A stretch of DNA of 64,000 nucleotides, taken from positions 102,282,954-102,346,953 of the forward strand of contig JAKTNV010000003.1 in the NCBI GenBank assembly GCA_022747635.1, given 5' to 3'. The notes under the pieces were generated by a model. It saw nothing but the letters and a program-made list of their open reading frames with translations, was not told where the DNA came from and searched no databases. Position numbers and translations under genes: made by a program. Positions 11,331-24,415 of this stretch are shown piece after piece. Source of the DNA: Hetaerina americana. Taxonomy: Eukaryota; Arthropoda; Insecta; Odonata; Calopterygidae. The first letter of the stretch is position 1, and the number at the start of each line of letters is the position of its first letter.

Positions 11331-12289
11331 TATCATCCAGGGCACTTGTGGTCAATAGTTGATCAGATCGCAGTTCTTGGTCCACTTGTTGAACGATTTA
11401 TTGGTCGGGATATTATTGGGCTTACCACTCCGCTCTTAATAATCTTCACGGTATGCATGGGACAAGTATTTTTCCTTCCGACTTTGTTAAGATTTCCTCC
11501 GTGAAGACATCAATGAAGGAAGTGGCCAACTCTAGACCTACTCAGGGATCTGAAATAAGTCCCTTTAAACAACAGTAGTTTCTTACCTCGAATTCGTTGT
11601 AAAACCAAAACCCGAGCACTACATTTAAAAACAAGCTTTATCTCGCTTATTTAAGTGAAAAGGATTTTAATTAATACATTAGTTTTATTGGAAAAATATT
11701 ACGATTGGCAGAGTGGTCGGAAGGATGGAGTTATAATGAATATTTAGTTTGAGGTAGCACGCGTCGTTGAGCTGAAGTATGCCACATACGTAAGATCACG
11801 TGTCAGAATGTTGGACCTGAAACCCTTGGCATAAACTGAAAGAGATTTGATTTATGAAATATGTTTCTAGAAAACCTTAAGCTGTCGCTTGAAATGAAAT
11901 ATTCTCAATTCTCCGTGCTTATGCAACATTTGTGACTGTTAGGGGCAATCAAGTGGGAGTCTTTGAGCCTAGAAATTGTTTTTGGTCATGCATATCACGA
12001 TTGCGTCCTCGAAATAATTCTAGGGCGTAACGAGTCAGAGGTCTCATTTCCGTCCTTAGAAGCGGCCTTAATTTCAAGGAGAATTTTAACAGCATAATCA
12101 TCTGCTGAAGATGGCCGGAAATACTTCGTGCTCATTGTAACCGTTGCGTGAGAAGACGAGGCATTGAGGTGGTCCATGAAATGGGCATTTGCCCGTAATT
12201 TAGAAATGTCATCGAGCCTTATGTCGTGCGGTGACCAGTACCACTGATTTTTTTTGGATTTTTGAAAATTGTGTAGAGGTTATTAAGTG
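11331..12289. other. Unassigned DNA
   Basis: Nothing recognisable beyond chance open frames. Confidence 0.55.
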
Positions 12290-12720
12290 TACTCAGTTTT
12301 AAACTAAGACTAGCCGCGATCTACGTCTATCCTCCTGCTTCAATGACCATGTTTCCTCTCCGTGCATGGCTATACTCCATATCAAAGTTTTTACGAGTCT
12401 TTACTTAACGTCCTTACTCAACGTCCGTCATCAATTCCCTCTTCCTTGGAAAGCTTATTGGCCAAGCACAATAGTTCTCCTTGTGTCCCTACCACTTTGA
12501 CCATTTTGGTCCACAATACTTCCGAAATATGTAAACTGTTCCACCTGTTATAGTTTTTGCCCTCCTATTTTATCGTGGTACTTAGCCTTTCTCTTTATGG
12601 AAAACCACATAACCTTTATTTAATTTATATTTATTCTCATCTCATATCTTTCGCCTTGAATTTCCAATTCATTCAGCAATGCTTGCAATCCCTTGGCTGA
12701 CTGACGTGCCAAAGTGTGTG
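12290..12720 (-). mobile_element. APE-type LINE fragment (post-RT region)
   Basis: The minus strand reads LVKTLIWSIAMHGEETWSLK followed by QEDRRRSR. This matches the (A)LYGAETWTLKKxDxRRLE motif common downstream of the RT in arthropod LINEs. The DNA is clearly related to the corresponding part (53680-54080) of the larger LINE at 53400-56340, including the block on the upstream side about a short N-terminal hydrophobic stretch. Stops and indels make it non-functional. Confidence 0.6.
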
Positions 12721-14335
12721 TGACTAAAGTCAATATTCAAAATTACCATTGTATCGGAAATAACTTTTATTCATCGATGGTGGATTCTGCGCCATGTTAT
12801 TCAACCAAGCTCTCACTGCTTCCGAGGTACTGTCGTAATATTTTCTAAGATAATGGCAAAGGATGTGGACTGCTCTGCTGGGAAGTACTCAATCACACTC
12901 TCCTCTTACTAATGACTCACTCCATTTCACTCATTTTCTCATTTCTTCCCGCAACGACGTTCAACTACTCTAGTAAATGTTCTCTGCCGACGCCAACGAG
13001 AACAAATGTGTCTTATCCCGAAGAACACGCAGCCAATCCTGGAGGTGGAATCTACTGACTCCAATCCACTCACAGGGAAACATAAGAATTAATGGCGAAA
13101 AAATAATATGCTTGGCATTATAACGTTTAAACGCGTATTAGTAAAAATAGTGTGTATCGCCTCGAAAGTGAACCGCTGACTGTAAATGAGTTTTATCTTG
13201 GTGTGTAAATTATGACTATTGCACACTACAGTGTTGAGCGACCACTTTATCGTATTGGGCTATACAAATAATTTCCCATTCGAACGCTTTTCTTGAGGGC
13301 CACGAGGACTTCCGATGGAAGTTATATAAAATTTAACCTTTTATCAAATTAATTCATCTTCAACATTTCTATCCGCTATTTTTATCTCCGAGTTAACTGA
13401 GATTTGACGGGTTGCTACGTTTTAAAAGCGGAGGTAGTGCCTGCGCTTCCTCTTGTCCAGAAATGATTTAAACATTTCCAAAATATCGCACAGACATATG
13501 CTAAATTCATTGTAATTCGTCGGCAATCTTAAGGTTTTCGAAAATGACCGAGGGAGAACTAAAACAATGTTGTGTGGTTGTTTCGTCTACGATAACCCAG
13601 AATATGAGTCAAATGTCGAAGTTTTCATTCAGTTCCGGAATCAAATTTGGGCAACCTTTTTAAGATGAATATTCTATTGCGCTTGCTTTAGAGAATTTAG
13701 TGAATAAAGACTGAAAACTCTCATGAATATAAATTCGCTAACGCTACAGATGCGTGCGGTGAAAATATACTCTAAACAAAGGAAGATCGTGGAAATGAAA
13801 AGAATTAATAAAACACGCACTGTATTAACTTTATTTCCCCATTATTAGTGAATGTAGTTCCCTGTTATTAGCAAACCTTAATTCCGGTTCCATGCATTGT
13901 TTCTAGTGCAAAAACATTTTTCGCAAGCCATTCTTTCAGTCATGAGAAGCATAAGAAAATAGACTTTCTTATTCCATTCCGCTGCTGTTTAAATACTTCG
14001 ACAATTCAGTTTTTTTTATCTCTAGTTCATTTGTTTTTCATTCAGTCACTGATCTAACTATCGTTAGAAGCGATACCTATCATTCTTGAACAGCAAGTCA
14101 GATTTAAGGAGCATAGCATATTCAACGAGAAACTTGAAAACATCTCTATAACGCGATTCCAGCCATCGGCATACGTGTCGCAATGACATGAGTTGAGCGA
14201 CCTAATATGCCGGGAAAACGGAAGAAACCACGAGGGGAACTTAAGAGGATCATTTTTCGTTAAAATATTTCTAACGCTAAAATATTTTTGCCGTTAATGA
14301 AATGAAGCGATACACTGATATTGAGATATACTAGC
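12721..14335. other. Unassigned DNA
   Basis: No transposase, RT, tRNA or SINE signature seen on either strand. Confidence 0.55.
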
Positions 14336-14361
14336 ACACACGCACACAGACACACACACAG

Positions 14362-14439
<78 letters not shown>

Positions 14440-14440
14440 C
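14336..14440. repeat. Compound (CA)n-(TA)n-(CA)n microsatellite
   Basis: ACACACGCACACAGACACAC leads into about 34 TA units, interrupted once by TG, and returns to GACACACCCACAC. The layout is a rough mirror. Confidence 0.95.
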
Positions 14441-16630
14441 CACACGGTGCGACAACATAAGTTTTTCATAAAGCGAAAGCCCTTTAAAAAAGGGAGTTAT
14501 ATTTCCGCACCCTGACAATAAAGTAAATTTATTACATAATTATTAATAAAATTTAGGACCATACAAGGTTGCATAAAAATTGCATATTAAAGAATGAAGT
14601 TTTTTCATTCATTAATCGACTGTATCGATTCCCGCCATTATATTATTTTCTTTTCTTCAGAATTCAGAAACAATTCGACGCCTTCAGAAATCAGGGCGAA
14701 GAAGTCTAGGTTCTAATTGAAAAGGCTTGGAATTTTCTATTATCTGCAATCCAGGTATGACGAAGGGACAACTTATGATATCTATTTTCATAGCCATTGG
14801 ATAACCATTTCCCATATGATTTTTTGTAAATGCTCGTGCAAAAAGACGTCTCCCCTGTCTTGTGGGCCGACCATCAAGAGAAAATTATAATGCAAACTTC
14901 ATTAGAATAACTTATTCTTGCATCATCCACCCCAATTCAAATATACATTATTCTTTTTCTTGATAAAAATTCCCCCCAATCGCGATCTGAATTTTTGGTG
15001 CATGGGTTTCCACCAAAAGGCCCGTAAAACAACCTACATAAGTGCTTGTGGAAAGCACTGCAGTAACTCAGCAGGCCCTTGCAGTCTCCTTCCTTTCTGT
15101 TATTCAATCTTTTCACGTATTCTCAGCAGTCACACCCGTTGGCTGTCATCCAATCCAATATCCTATCAATTATATCCCGCCTCGGACTATCTACTCCACT
15201 AGATACCAAATTTTGGCCCTGTCAACGGTTTCACCGTGCCAATTTTGATGTCCCAAATTTCACTGTTCCAAAAATTCACCTTTTCGACCACAATCATCTC
15301 AGAGGAGAGGGGGAAATATTTATTATTTTATATTGGCGAAATAAGTTCCAATCACGGGACGCGGTATGCGGAAAGCTCTCCCAGTGACACGTAGTGGACC
15401 TAAAAATAAATGAACTGCACGTATTCAATCAGTTTATTTCTGTTTTCTCTGCGACTTGAGCCGCTGACGAACAAATTAACACGATCTATAAACCAATGAA
15501 TAGAAGAGATGATTGAATATTTCACTTGATGGAAATTTTAGATATTCACGCTGGAATAAAGGTTCGAATACCTACTCGTCCGTAGATTCAAATCTGCGGA
15601 AGGGAGCGTAGTAATTCGTTGAAGCATGCTTATGGATTTCCTCACACGGCGACCCACAAGTCCACGGTTCGGCTGGCTTTCAACGTAAGCTCAAAACTGA
15701 TAATTAGATTACGGCGAGAGCCCCTTCTCTCTGGAATCCTGTTCACCCTTACCTCTCGCCCCTTCTTCCTAGATGCCTCCCGCTCAGAGTGTACGGCGCC
15801 CCTTTTGCACCATTTGGGTAATTCCTAACGGGAAACTCCATGGTCTCGTGGGCGAAAGTGATAAAATTTTAAGATAAAATTTAGCAGCGTCTTAAAATTT
15901 GGTGCGCCATTGGAGTATTGGAATTTGTGGGCCATCAACGATCATCAGCGGGGAATGTCTTAACATTGGCTCCATTACTACATTAATTTTTGTAACATAA
16001 CGAAGCGCGGAAGTGATAATTACAGTTATTGTTATGTTAAATAAAACATTGTAGGTTAGTATCAAGTTAGGCCCAGTTAGGAAAAACTTCCTGTAGAATA
16101 TAAGGGGGACTGGGTAGTGACCGGCCTTCGATCCATGTGTCTGCGTTAGGTATGAGTGAGTGCAGAAGAGTAAGATGGTAATTTGGATGGTGGAAGAAGA
16201 GCCTTTGGAGAATGAACAGAAATCCAATGCTATTAACTTAATGGTTCCGTTAGCGTATTGAATTCTCCCATTCTTTGCGGAGTGAATTTATACCATGGCT
16301 ACTTTAAGTAGGCGTACGCGTTTCCACTTGGTGAGTGGAAGGCAAAGGAACAAACTCTATACTCGCCTGGAGATCAATGATAAAGGGAATAAAACAATTT
16401 TAGTCCCATTCTTTGATTAGAAGGAATCGAGTGAAGAGAGCGTTAGGAGCGTGCACATTATTGGTGATTAGGTCAGCCCGTTGAGTTGATGCTGCGTTTA
16501 TGTAATTTGACCTAATAGTGAGTGATCTATGATATCGACCAACTTTGGGAAAGTTCGGCATCCAAATATTATCCATACCACGAATTATATAATGGCATTA
16601 TATGCAGAAATATGGTATGTACCAAATAAG
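14441..16630. other. Unassigned DNA
   Basis: No recognised feature. The overlapping plus frames at 14918-15387 lie in one T/C-rich patch in all three frames, which argues for composition and not coding. Confidence 0.5.
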
Positions 16631-17126
16631 TAGAATAAATCCGGGAACTACGTTTATTGCAGATCAAAATATTAATTACCAAAATTCTTCAAAATAGCGC
16701 CCTTGTGCCGCTCCGATTCCAGCGCCTCTGCCAGCCACAGTACCTGGAAGGCGTCGACGGGAACCTCGTTCAGGCACCTCGCCACCACCTCTTGGACGTT
16801 ATGCAGCGTTCCAAAATGGTTTCCTTTTCAAAGCTCCTTTTTATTCTTTGGAAAAAAAAGAAGTCCGGCCCCATCGGGGCAGTAGAGTGGCTTGGGCTGC
16901 GTCGCCACCATGTGCTTGTCCAGGTACTCGGTCACAGCACGCTGTCGTGGTGCAGCCTGCAATTGGTAAAGATCTTCCTGACGCCTTGCACTCTTTTTCG
17001 CAGCCTTTCGGCTTCCACGTGTAACTTACTGTTCAATCTCTTCAAACTCTTTGTGGATAATACCTTTGGAGTCGAAAAACACGATGAAAAAGACTAGTAA
17101 TTTTTTAGACAGATCCCGTATTCCGC
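16631..17126 (-). pseudogene. Decayed mariner transposase, C-terminal two thirds
   Basis: On the minus strand the order is FIVFFDSKGIIHKEFEEIEQ, then a shifted frame giving LHHDSVL and VTEYLDKHMVATQP, then PDGAGPDFFFFPKNKK, then NVQEVVARCLNEVPVDAFQ and the final ESERHKGAILKNFGN with stop at 16672-16674. This is the mariner order FxDxxGxVHxEF - HHDNAPAH - YSPDLAPxDFFLFPxLK - C-terminus. The second aspartate survives as HHDS and the third region is degenerate. There are several frameshifts. The left end near 16631 (TAGAATAAATCCGGGAACTA) may be its 3' inverted end, but no partner end was found on the right. Confidence 0.75.
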
Positions 17127-17325
17127 ACGGTTTTATGCTGTGAGAATGTAAATGTGTGGGAATCGTCGTAATGAAGCCGAAGTAAACCCAGGAAGCTAAT
17201 TTAGGTAGTTGAACGTGGAGACCACAAAGCACAGTGAGTGGCAGTAGCACTTGGCGGGAAGAGGGCTACTCCCTCCCCTTCCTTGGGCTTATTTGGTATT
17301 TTAAATAATTATAATATGTATTTGA

Positions 17326-17384
17326 ACCCGAGGTCTTTTAGTCGCTAGTTGGAAATTCCATCCACAAGGCAACCACATCTGTCC
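17326..17384 (-). repeat. tRNA-like SINE head fragment
   Basis: The minus strand shows an A-box-like TGGTTGCCTTGTGGATGGA and a B-box-like GGGTTCAAATAC at tRNA-like spacing. The stems do not close well, so it is a SINE or tRNA relic and not a tRNA gene. Confidence 0.35.
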
Positions 17385-17519
17385 GTAAGAAGAAAGAAAT
17401 GGGACAAGAAGACAAAAGAGAATTTTTGTTAGTGCAGCACAGGGTGAGAGTATTCGAGACACTCGGATAGGCTTTAGTAAGATAGACTCCGAAGGTCTAC
17501 ACATTAATGTCTACATATT

Positions 17520-17640
17520 TGTCCACACGACACCCCGCCAGAGATGGGAATATTTCATCCTCAGAAATTCTCCAATATACGATCTCTGGTTATCGGTTTG
17601 GAAACCATTACACTAACCACCGCACCAACCCCATTCTCGG
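17520..17640 (-). repeat. tRNA-like SINE fragment (GGTTAGTGTAATGG A box)
   Basis: The minus strand has GCGGTGGTTAGTGTAATGG, a good tRNA A-box-like block, then TTTCCAAACCGATAACC and downstream GGCGGGGTGTCG. The B box is not recognisable. It is probably a degenerate tRNA-derived SINE. Confidence 0.35.
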
Positions 17641-18742
17641 AATTAAAAAGACAGAACAGAATTAGAATGCATGGAAAGGCGAACGCTTGTAGACCTACAG
17701 GGGATAGAAAATGAAAGACATCGAGAAAGAATGAATATTACGAGTTAATGAATTTATTAGTAGCTTAGGCTTGAGAAAGGTTTTTTAAAGGGGAGATCGT
17801 TGATTATGAATGTGAATAATTTTATTTGAAGTATTACCATAAAATAAAAAGTAATATGAATATGTCGAAAGACTTTCATCTCCGTTTCTTCCTTTCTTTT
17901 AAAGAATCTGCGAGTTCCGCTTCGTAGCAGGGTAATTGATTTAATAATTGATAATCTTTGGTTGGAATAGCACAAACTGAAGCTAAGAACAAAACTGAGG
18001 AAATGGCCGCTGACATAAGAGTGCGAGGAAACACAAATTTGAGGCTGGGCACCCAAAAACAAGAGGAAGAGTTATGCTTATTGGCATAAAAATTAACGTG
18101 TTACCCGCAGAAAAGGAAGACTGCGAAGTATCGGGATGTTTATTCTTTTGATTTCCTAAGTTGTGTGGCTACGAAAGACATTGGTTAGAGAAAGCAGTAA
18201 AATTAACATCGACATAAGTCCTCATTTTGGAGATGACTGCTAATTTTCGTAAGGTGTTCCCAGGAGTGGATAACCTTTGAAAGTATTCTCTGTATTTATT
18301 TAAATTTAGAACAAAAAAAGAATCTATGGGGATGGAAAGAGCTTGAACATCACGGCAGGACCAAGGATGAAGAAAATACATTACAGAGAAAATAAGCCTC
18401 CATGCTCATACATGTGCGAGATGTGGGTGTATATAAATAAATATACTAATACATGCATACTATATGTATTAGTGCGTGTATGTATATATGTATATGGAGT
18501 ATTTTTTTCTAATGCAATTTGCAAGAGAATGACTACGATCTAAGGAACAAATCAAGAAACTTATAAATAAGTCCTGTAAAGAGTGCCAGAAAAATTAGCA
18601 TATGAATTCATAGAATAAATTTTAAGAAATAATAGTTACATGAAGAAATTTATTAAAAAATCTTGATTGGAAAGAGTTTGAAGATAGGTTAAAATGAGGA
18701 CTAGGCTATTCAAGGTAAAATGACGCCTAGTTTGCGATACAT
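17641..18742. other. Unassigned DNA
   Basis: Nothing recognisable. A 10-bp inverted repeat (ACTAATACAT...ATGTATTAGT) lies in the AT-rich patch at 18440-18475. Confidence 0.5.
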
Positions 18743-18931
<189 letters not shown>

Positions 18932-19047
18932 GGCCTAGGAAATATTTTTACTCTCGTGATCTGCTTGATTCCGCCTTCCCCACCTCTCCTGTGTTCGTCC
19001 TTTATGTGTGTTCCTATCCCTTTTCTTTATATCTGTTTCTATATAAA

Positions 19048-19146
19048 TGAGTATATATATATACACAAACATACATATATATTTCACTCTATGCTTCATT
19101 TTTCACTCAACACACACACACACACATATATATATATATGTATATG

Positions 19147-19216
<70 letters not shown>

Positions 19217-19245
19217 CATATATATATATACACACACACACATAT
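19048..19245. repeat. Compound (TA)n/(CA)n microsatellite
   Basis: Short TA and CA blocks (19048-19082) are followed by (CA)8 at 19111-19127, a long (TA)n with TG/CA interruptions, and a closing (CA)n at 19230-19241. This is again a mirror arrangement. Confidence 0.95.
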
Positions 19246-19329
19246 ACGTTCATACGTAGATATAAATACAGCGGTTTGTTTGTGACCTCAAGGAGAACGT
19301 ATAGTGTACCAATATAAGAGATCCTCTAG

Positions 19330-19650
19330 ATTTTGCGAGATCTCGGTTGAGGGGCACTCCGCCGTGGTGTCCTTAATTATGCGGAGGAGGAGAAGGGAAG
19401 TCCTTGGGTGTCGTATTTGCGGAGGAGGGAGGGGGCCCGGAATGGCGCGAATGTATCGATCCCCACTCTTTCCCTCCCTCGCGGGCAAAGTGAAGGGCAG
19501 AACCGCTTGCCTCGCTCTGGAGTCGAAGCCGAGAGCCAGGCGGGAGGATTGCGGCCGGGGGCGGACGGGGATGGGATTGTAGGGGGAGGGGCCAGTGGTG
19601 GGGAGCGACACGGCAGCCGTCCAGTAAACCGTTGGTACGCAAAACCTTAG
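19330..19650. other. GC-rich island of unknown role
   Basis: About 300 bp are markedly G/C-rich and CpG-containing (for example GCGGCCGGGGGCGGACGGGG), between the microsatellites and the LINE. Open frames occur on both strands with no preferred one. It could be a promoter-type CpG-rich element, an exon fragment or an unrecognised repeat. Confidence 0.45.
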
Positions 19651-19665
19651 CATGCTGTCTACATA

Positions 19666-20710
19666 GTTATTTTAGTACCCTGCAAGCTACCGCCAGGGTG
19701 TGAGGCCAGGAGATGAATACACAACAGACTAATTTCGACCCGAATTGACCCCACCGCGGTCGGACAATTTTATCCTGATCCCATATCGTTCGTGGAAAAA
19801 AATTACATCTTAAATCTATCTGTTCTACACTTGATCTCTCTAATTTTATTGACATGATCTTTCCTACCGTAGAGTACGATTGGGGTAATAATACATTTTC
19901 AATATCACTGCTAAAGAGACGTCCTTCCAATTTATGAAAGAGATTTAATCTTTGATTGAACCTTCGCTCCGTGAGTGAATCCCTATCTAGCTCCCCTAAT
20001 ATTTTGGATACGCTACTAAGTTTATCATAGCAACGTTTTAAAAATCTAGCTCCTCTGTACGCGATTCAATTTGGCAATCAATCCAACTTCACAGGGATCC
20101 CATTAACTAGTAGCATACCTGTATTCTAAATGAGGCCTAACCAACGACTGATGACATTTTTCTTTGACCTTTTTTATCACATTCACCAAGTACTCTTCAT
20201 ATAAATCCTAACTTCTTGTTAGCTTGTTCACATATTGCACGTATGTGTTTCACCCAGGAGAGGTCGTGAGTGAGAGTAACGCTTAAGTATTTAATCGAGT
20301 CTACACAATCCAATTCGGTGTTCCTATTGCTGTAGGCGTTCAGGAGGGCATTGCTCCTTTACCAAAAATTCACCACGACGCACTTTTTTAAGTTTTAATT
20401 CTAATTGCCAAGTGTCGCACCAGCGTTGCATAGCAGTAGGGTCATCTAATAAAGCTGCTGTGTCCTCAGGGTCACGGATATCACGGTAAACCACTGCATC
20501 GTCGGCAAATAAACGTATCTTACTACGGAGTTAATGCCGTTAACGTGAAGTAGGAATAAAAAAGATCCGATGACACTTCCCTGGGGAACACCTGAAGTAA
20601 CTGCATTTGAGCTAACTCTTTGACTTTAACTAACTCCATCTATCACTATTCTTTGAACCCGACCATTAAAAAAGTCTTTCATCCAACCACGGCCTTGTCT
20701 TTAATCTAAT
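19666..20710 (-). mobile_element. CR1-like LINE, 5'-truncated, decayed reverse transcriptase
   Basis: Reading the minus strand from about 20710: DFFNGRVQRIVIDGVS, VTSGVPQGSVIGSFLFLLHV (RT block 4), then after a frameshift RLFADDAVVYRDIRDPEDTA (the catalytic YADD box, here FADD), CDTWQLELKLKK, and near the end IDLRCNFFPRTIWDQDKIVR. The 3' terminus is CAGGGTACTAAAATAACTAT at about 19666, matching the terminus at 7060. Numerous stops and indels mean it is dead. The thumb and C-terminal spacing and the FFPRT ending suggest a CR1/L2-type element; the clade is inference. Confidence 0.78.
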
Positions 20711-22929
20711 GCTTAGACCTAAATTCTAACTCGGGTCACCCTGAAACCAAATCAAATTAAGACTCGGCCCGTTCGAAATTATCGAAAAAAAAATGTTCCG
20801 CCTTGTCATTTGGGATAAAAGAAATGGCTGGATGTTGTTTTGAAACGGGGCTTGAAATGGGGAAGGAATATGATAGGTTTCACTATTGCTGCAGAGGTAC
20901 AAAATTTTACAACTTGAAAATTAGTGAATTTTGACACATCGGAGTGAAATTAAAAATTCTGAATACCTGAAAACAGACCATAAAAAATGACAGATTTCCT
21001 GTTTTACTTTGTGTAATTGGAGATGTTTTCAATTTTCATAATTTTTCCCGATGAATAATGGTACCATTTGACTTAATGTTTACCGTAGCAACGAGGTACA
21101 CCATACGTGGTATAGAGTGGTACCAAGCCATGTGTAAAGGGCACCAAGCCACTGTCCTGGGAAATGCGGCAGTCGTCGACTTACGTGGATTCTATGCTTC
21201 CATGGCACACGCCTCCCGCACTCGCAAGCTTCTATGGTGTCGAGTCTTCTAATAGTATCTTCATATAAGACCGGTTTCAAAAATGATTTTGGAACGGGCA
21301 CAATCTATAAAACAGCTTCTTCCCCTAAAATGCTTCTTAAAATATTTGAAAACAGCTCTTCTATTCTGAAAGCTATGTTAATATTTCTTCAATTGTAGTC
21401 TTAAATGAGAAGAATTAAAATGCAATATAAAAAAGTTAGAGCAAATATTGCATTCCATCATATTTGAGATTATATCCATCTTAATCGGTTTTTCCTAAAT
21501 TTAATTCTCATTTCATGAACTCAGCAAATATGTCGTTTAAATGGAATGAGCATATTCTGACTGAGCAGACATTACAACGCGGGCATTTTTAATGTGGTCC
21601 TCACGTAGAGATCAAGGTTTTGCACAAAATATTGTTTAAGATGAATGTAGTGACAAGCATGACGCGAAAAATAATTACGCGAAACAAGAAAATAACGAGA
21701 TACTCAATTATTCACCATTGTCAGCTGGCAAACAGCGGTACATTAATGTCTCATAGGTGGAGGGGAAAATAATTCGGGACACATGGGCTACATGGTACAT
21801 AAAAAGCTTCGTCTAATCCTGTGAAACCGGCAACTAAAGCTTCCCTCTTGTTTGGGCTTTGTGCGAAATCCATTGTTTGGTCGAATCGCTCCTCAGAAAT
21901 GGTTTCCTCTTTATGAGATGAAAAAAAAAACAAAATCCGAGTAAGCGGAGGTGTGAAGAAGTGGATCTCAGTCACGAGGCGCTAACAATAAACGCCCTAC
22001 TTACCTATGTGTATTCATGGGAAGTTTTTATGGGTTCGAACCCTTCCTCCTTCTTTCCCTACTCCCTCTAGAGGCTATTGTTTTGGATTAACCTCACTTT
22101 GAAAGAGATTACGAACAAAAGCACCGAGAAATCCGAACTAAGGTTCGTAGCATGAAATTTATGTTCAAACATCTCAGCAAAGTAACTGTAAATCATCCTT
22201 TCCCGTCTTCTCATCGACTCAATTACATACAACGTAGAATCTCACGAATTTCTCGCGTTCCTTTTTTTAAAAGTATATATATTTAAAGATTTCATCACTT
22301 GGGCAACAGGAGGTAAGGTATTAATTAGAATCTCGTAATTGAGAAGCAATTCGTGTCCCATTTAGCAATTCACGACCACTTGTCTGACACGCCACTGCTT
22401 GAGAATATCAAATAGATCGTTTATCTCTTGGTAACCAATAGGAATTTATCTCTTATACACTTATAAAATGTCATGACATTGAAGAACAAAGGATTTTTAA
22501 TTGAATTGCAGTCATTTGACACAGCAGTAAGTGTTTTGCAACTTTCCCTCAATAATTGGATACTTAATGACTCCTTGGATGTGAACCCTTTTATTTTCAA
22601 ATGATTATCTGCTCTATGTTTTCAAAAAGAGATTGAATTATCATTTTCAATGACACTTCCACAGATGCAATTAATTACCATAGAATAGTGGTTTTCCAAC
22701 CAATTAATATTCTAGTAATTTAGTTCGATAGGTTATAAATTTACTCCCGCTAATCATAAGATCGTGGGTTCGAATCCTTCGATGGGTGTGAATATTATGT
22801 CATAAAATCACCGTTTTCTGTGGTTCATATCGTCTTGGGGCATTGCCTTAGCCTTCTATATGCCTAATTACTGCTACTCTTCAATTGGAACATGATTTAG
22901 GATCAATTAATATCTCGTATGGAAACATA
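20711..22929. other. Mostly unassigned DNA with one SINE-like trace
   Basis: At 22740-22800 (+) a GATCGTGGGTTCGAATCC block carries a perfect tRNA B box (GGTTCGAATCC) without a recognisable A box. The rest shows no transposon or coding signature; paired sense and antisense frames at 21058-21301 look like chance. Confidence 0.45.
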
Positions 22930-23852
22930 CAGTGTGCGTTCCAAAAATAATGCAATTACATTTTCTGCGCCTCTCCTATTGGTTAGAGTGGGATTGAATC
23001 ACTTAGCTTAGGTGGGGAAACGCTTCCGATTTGCTGCGACGCTGGTCTCAGTGCTCTTCAAGCTGTGGAAGCGGCAGGACGTCAGTTATTGTAAACCTCT
23101 GAAGGCCGGCCTTGTCACAAAAAAAATGGAATCGACGATCGAGCAACGTAACGCAATTACTAAGTTTTGTGCTAAACTGAAAAAATCTCTTGAGAAGACT
23201 AAGAAAATTATTTGAGAGGCTTACAGGGACTCAGCTCTGTCCTCCTCACACAAGGTTCGAGGTGGTTAAAGGTCTTTAAGGAGCGCCGGGAAGAGGTTCA
23301 TCACGAACAACGCTCTGGGCGGCCGTCAGCCAGCAAACCCGACAACAATGTGGCTCGTGTTTGACTCTGACCGTCGATTGAGTATCAAGAAGGTTGCCAA
23401 TGAACTGAACTCATCGTCTACTGTTGAGTTTCGCATTTGTTACTGAAGATTTAGCGATGAGGAAAGTGTGCGCCAAGTTCGTGCCCAAGGTGTTTACCAC
23501 AACGCGCTACGAGCCCGCGAGTTCCTGGCCAAACACCAGGTGCCAACGCTGCCCCCATCCCCCATATAGTCCTGACGTCTCCCCAGCAGACTTCTTTTTG
23601 TTCCCTCGGATTAAGGCAGCCCTGAAAGAAACCCATTTTTTGTCCATAGAAGAGATCCAATCAGCCGTGACTAAGAACTTGCGAGAGGTCCCCAAAGACG
23701 CCTTCCAGGGCGCGTACTGGTCATGGCAGAGTCGCTGGAAAAAATGTGCAGAGACCCAAGGATAGCACATTGAAGAATTTTAAGTGTTTCTGCAAATCTA
23801 TTCAATAAATTTCTTTTTTAAAAATATTTCATTACTTTTGGAACGCACCCTG
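22930..23852 (+). mobile_element. Decayed mariner element, 923 bp, ends intact
   Basis: The ends read CAGTGTGCGTTCCAAAAATA at 22930 and its near inverted copy (CAGGGTGCGTTCCAAAAGTA) ending at 23852. TA lies at 22928-22929 and 23853-23854. The GGAACGCAC end sequence differs from those of the other mariners here, so this is a separate subfamily. About 400 bp are missing compared with a complete element. Confidence 0.88.
23126..23765 (+). pseudogene. Mariner transposase pseudogene
   Basis: It begins MESTIEQRNAITKFCAKLKK (first helix-turn-helix), hits a TGA after KKII, and continues through shifted frames with SIKKVANELNSSST (second helix-turn-helix) to KVCAKFVPKVF (the WVPKxL linker position). 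The sequence then passes directly to REFLAKHQVPTLP-like and PHPPYSPDVSPADFFLFPRI, the third catalytic aspartate region, and ends in ALKETHFLSIEEIQSAVTKN, WKKCAETQG and stop (23763-23765). The segment holding the first two aspartates is deleted. Confidence 0.85.
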
Positions 23853-23997
23853 TATAGTTTCAGATCTAACTTTGTGGAAATCTTCCGTATTGGAGAGAAA
23901 TGGTAAATAAAAATTGTTATTTCCACTACACTGTTTAAAAAAATAGTAAAGTGGGCATCACAATTGATAATTATAATTTCTCTCCAAAATCTTGCAT

Positions 23998-24415
23998 GGA
24001 GTTTGCAGTTGTGAGACATGGACGATAGGAGCGGCGGAGAAAATAAGATTGGAAATGATGGAAATGCGGTGCTATCAAAGAAACATGAAAATAAAATAGA
24101 TCAACAGGATGACAAATGAGGAAGTACTCAGAAGAGGAGGCAAGACTATAGAGGACACTTAGTAGAAAGAAGAAGGGGAGAATATAAATATGGGATGCAT
24201 CCTGAGACACGGTAGCGTAATGAAAACCATAAATGAAGGAAGCATCAAAAGAGAAATAATTATAGGGCAAGGTCAATGATGAACTACGGGAAGCAGGTGA
24301 TGGAAGACATGAGCACAAGGAACTATGAAGAAATGAAAAGATTGGCCGGGTAACGGGATGGGGGAGGGCTCCTGCAAACCAATCCTGGGCGTGGTGACGA
24401 ATGAATTGATGGTTA
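23998..24415 (+). mobile_element. LINE C-terminal remnant, plus strand
   Basis: In broken frames it reads CETWTIGAAEKIRLEMMEMR, then INRMTNEEVLRR, then MNYGKQVMEDMSTRNYEEMK followed by RLAG. This is the ETWTLxxxxxRLEaFExxxxR - NEEVLxR - RxKxLAxDR series typical of the region after the RT in APE-type LINEs. At least three stops interrupt it. The RT itself is absent, so it is a short 3' insertion or a remnant. Confidence 0.65.
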
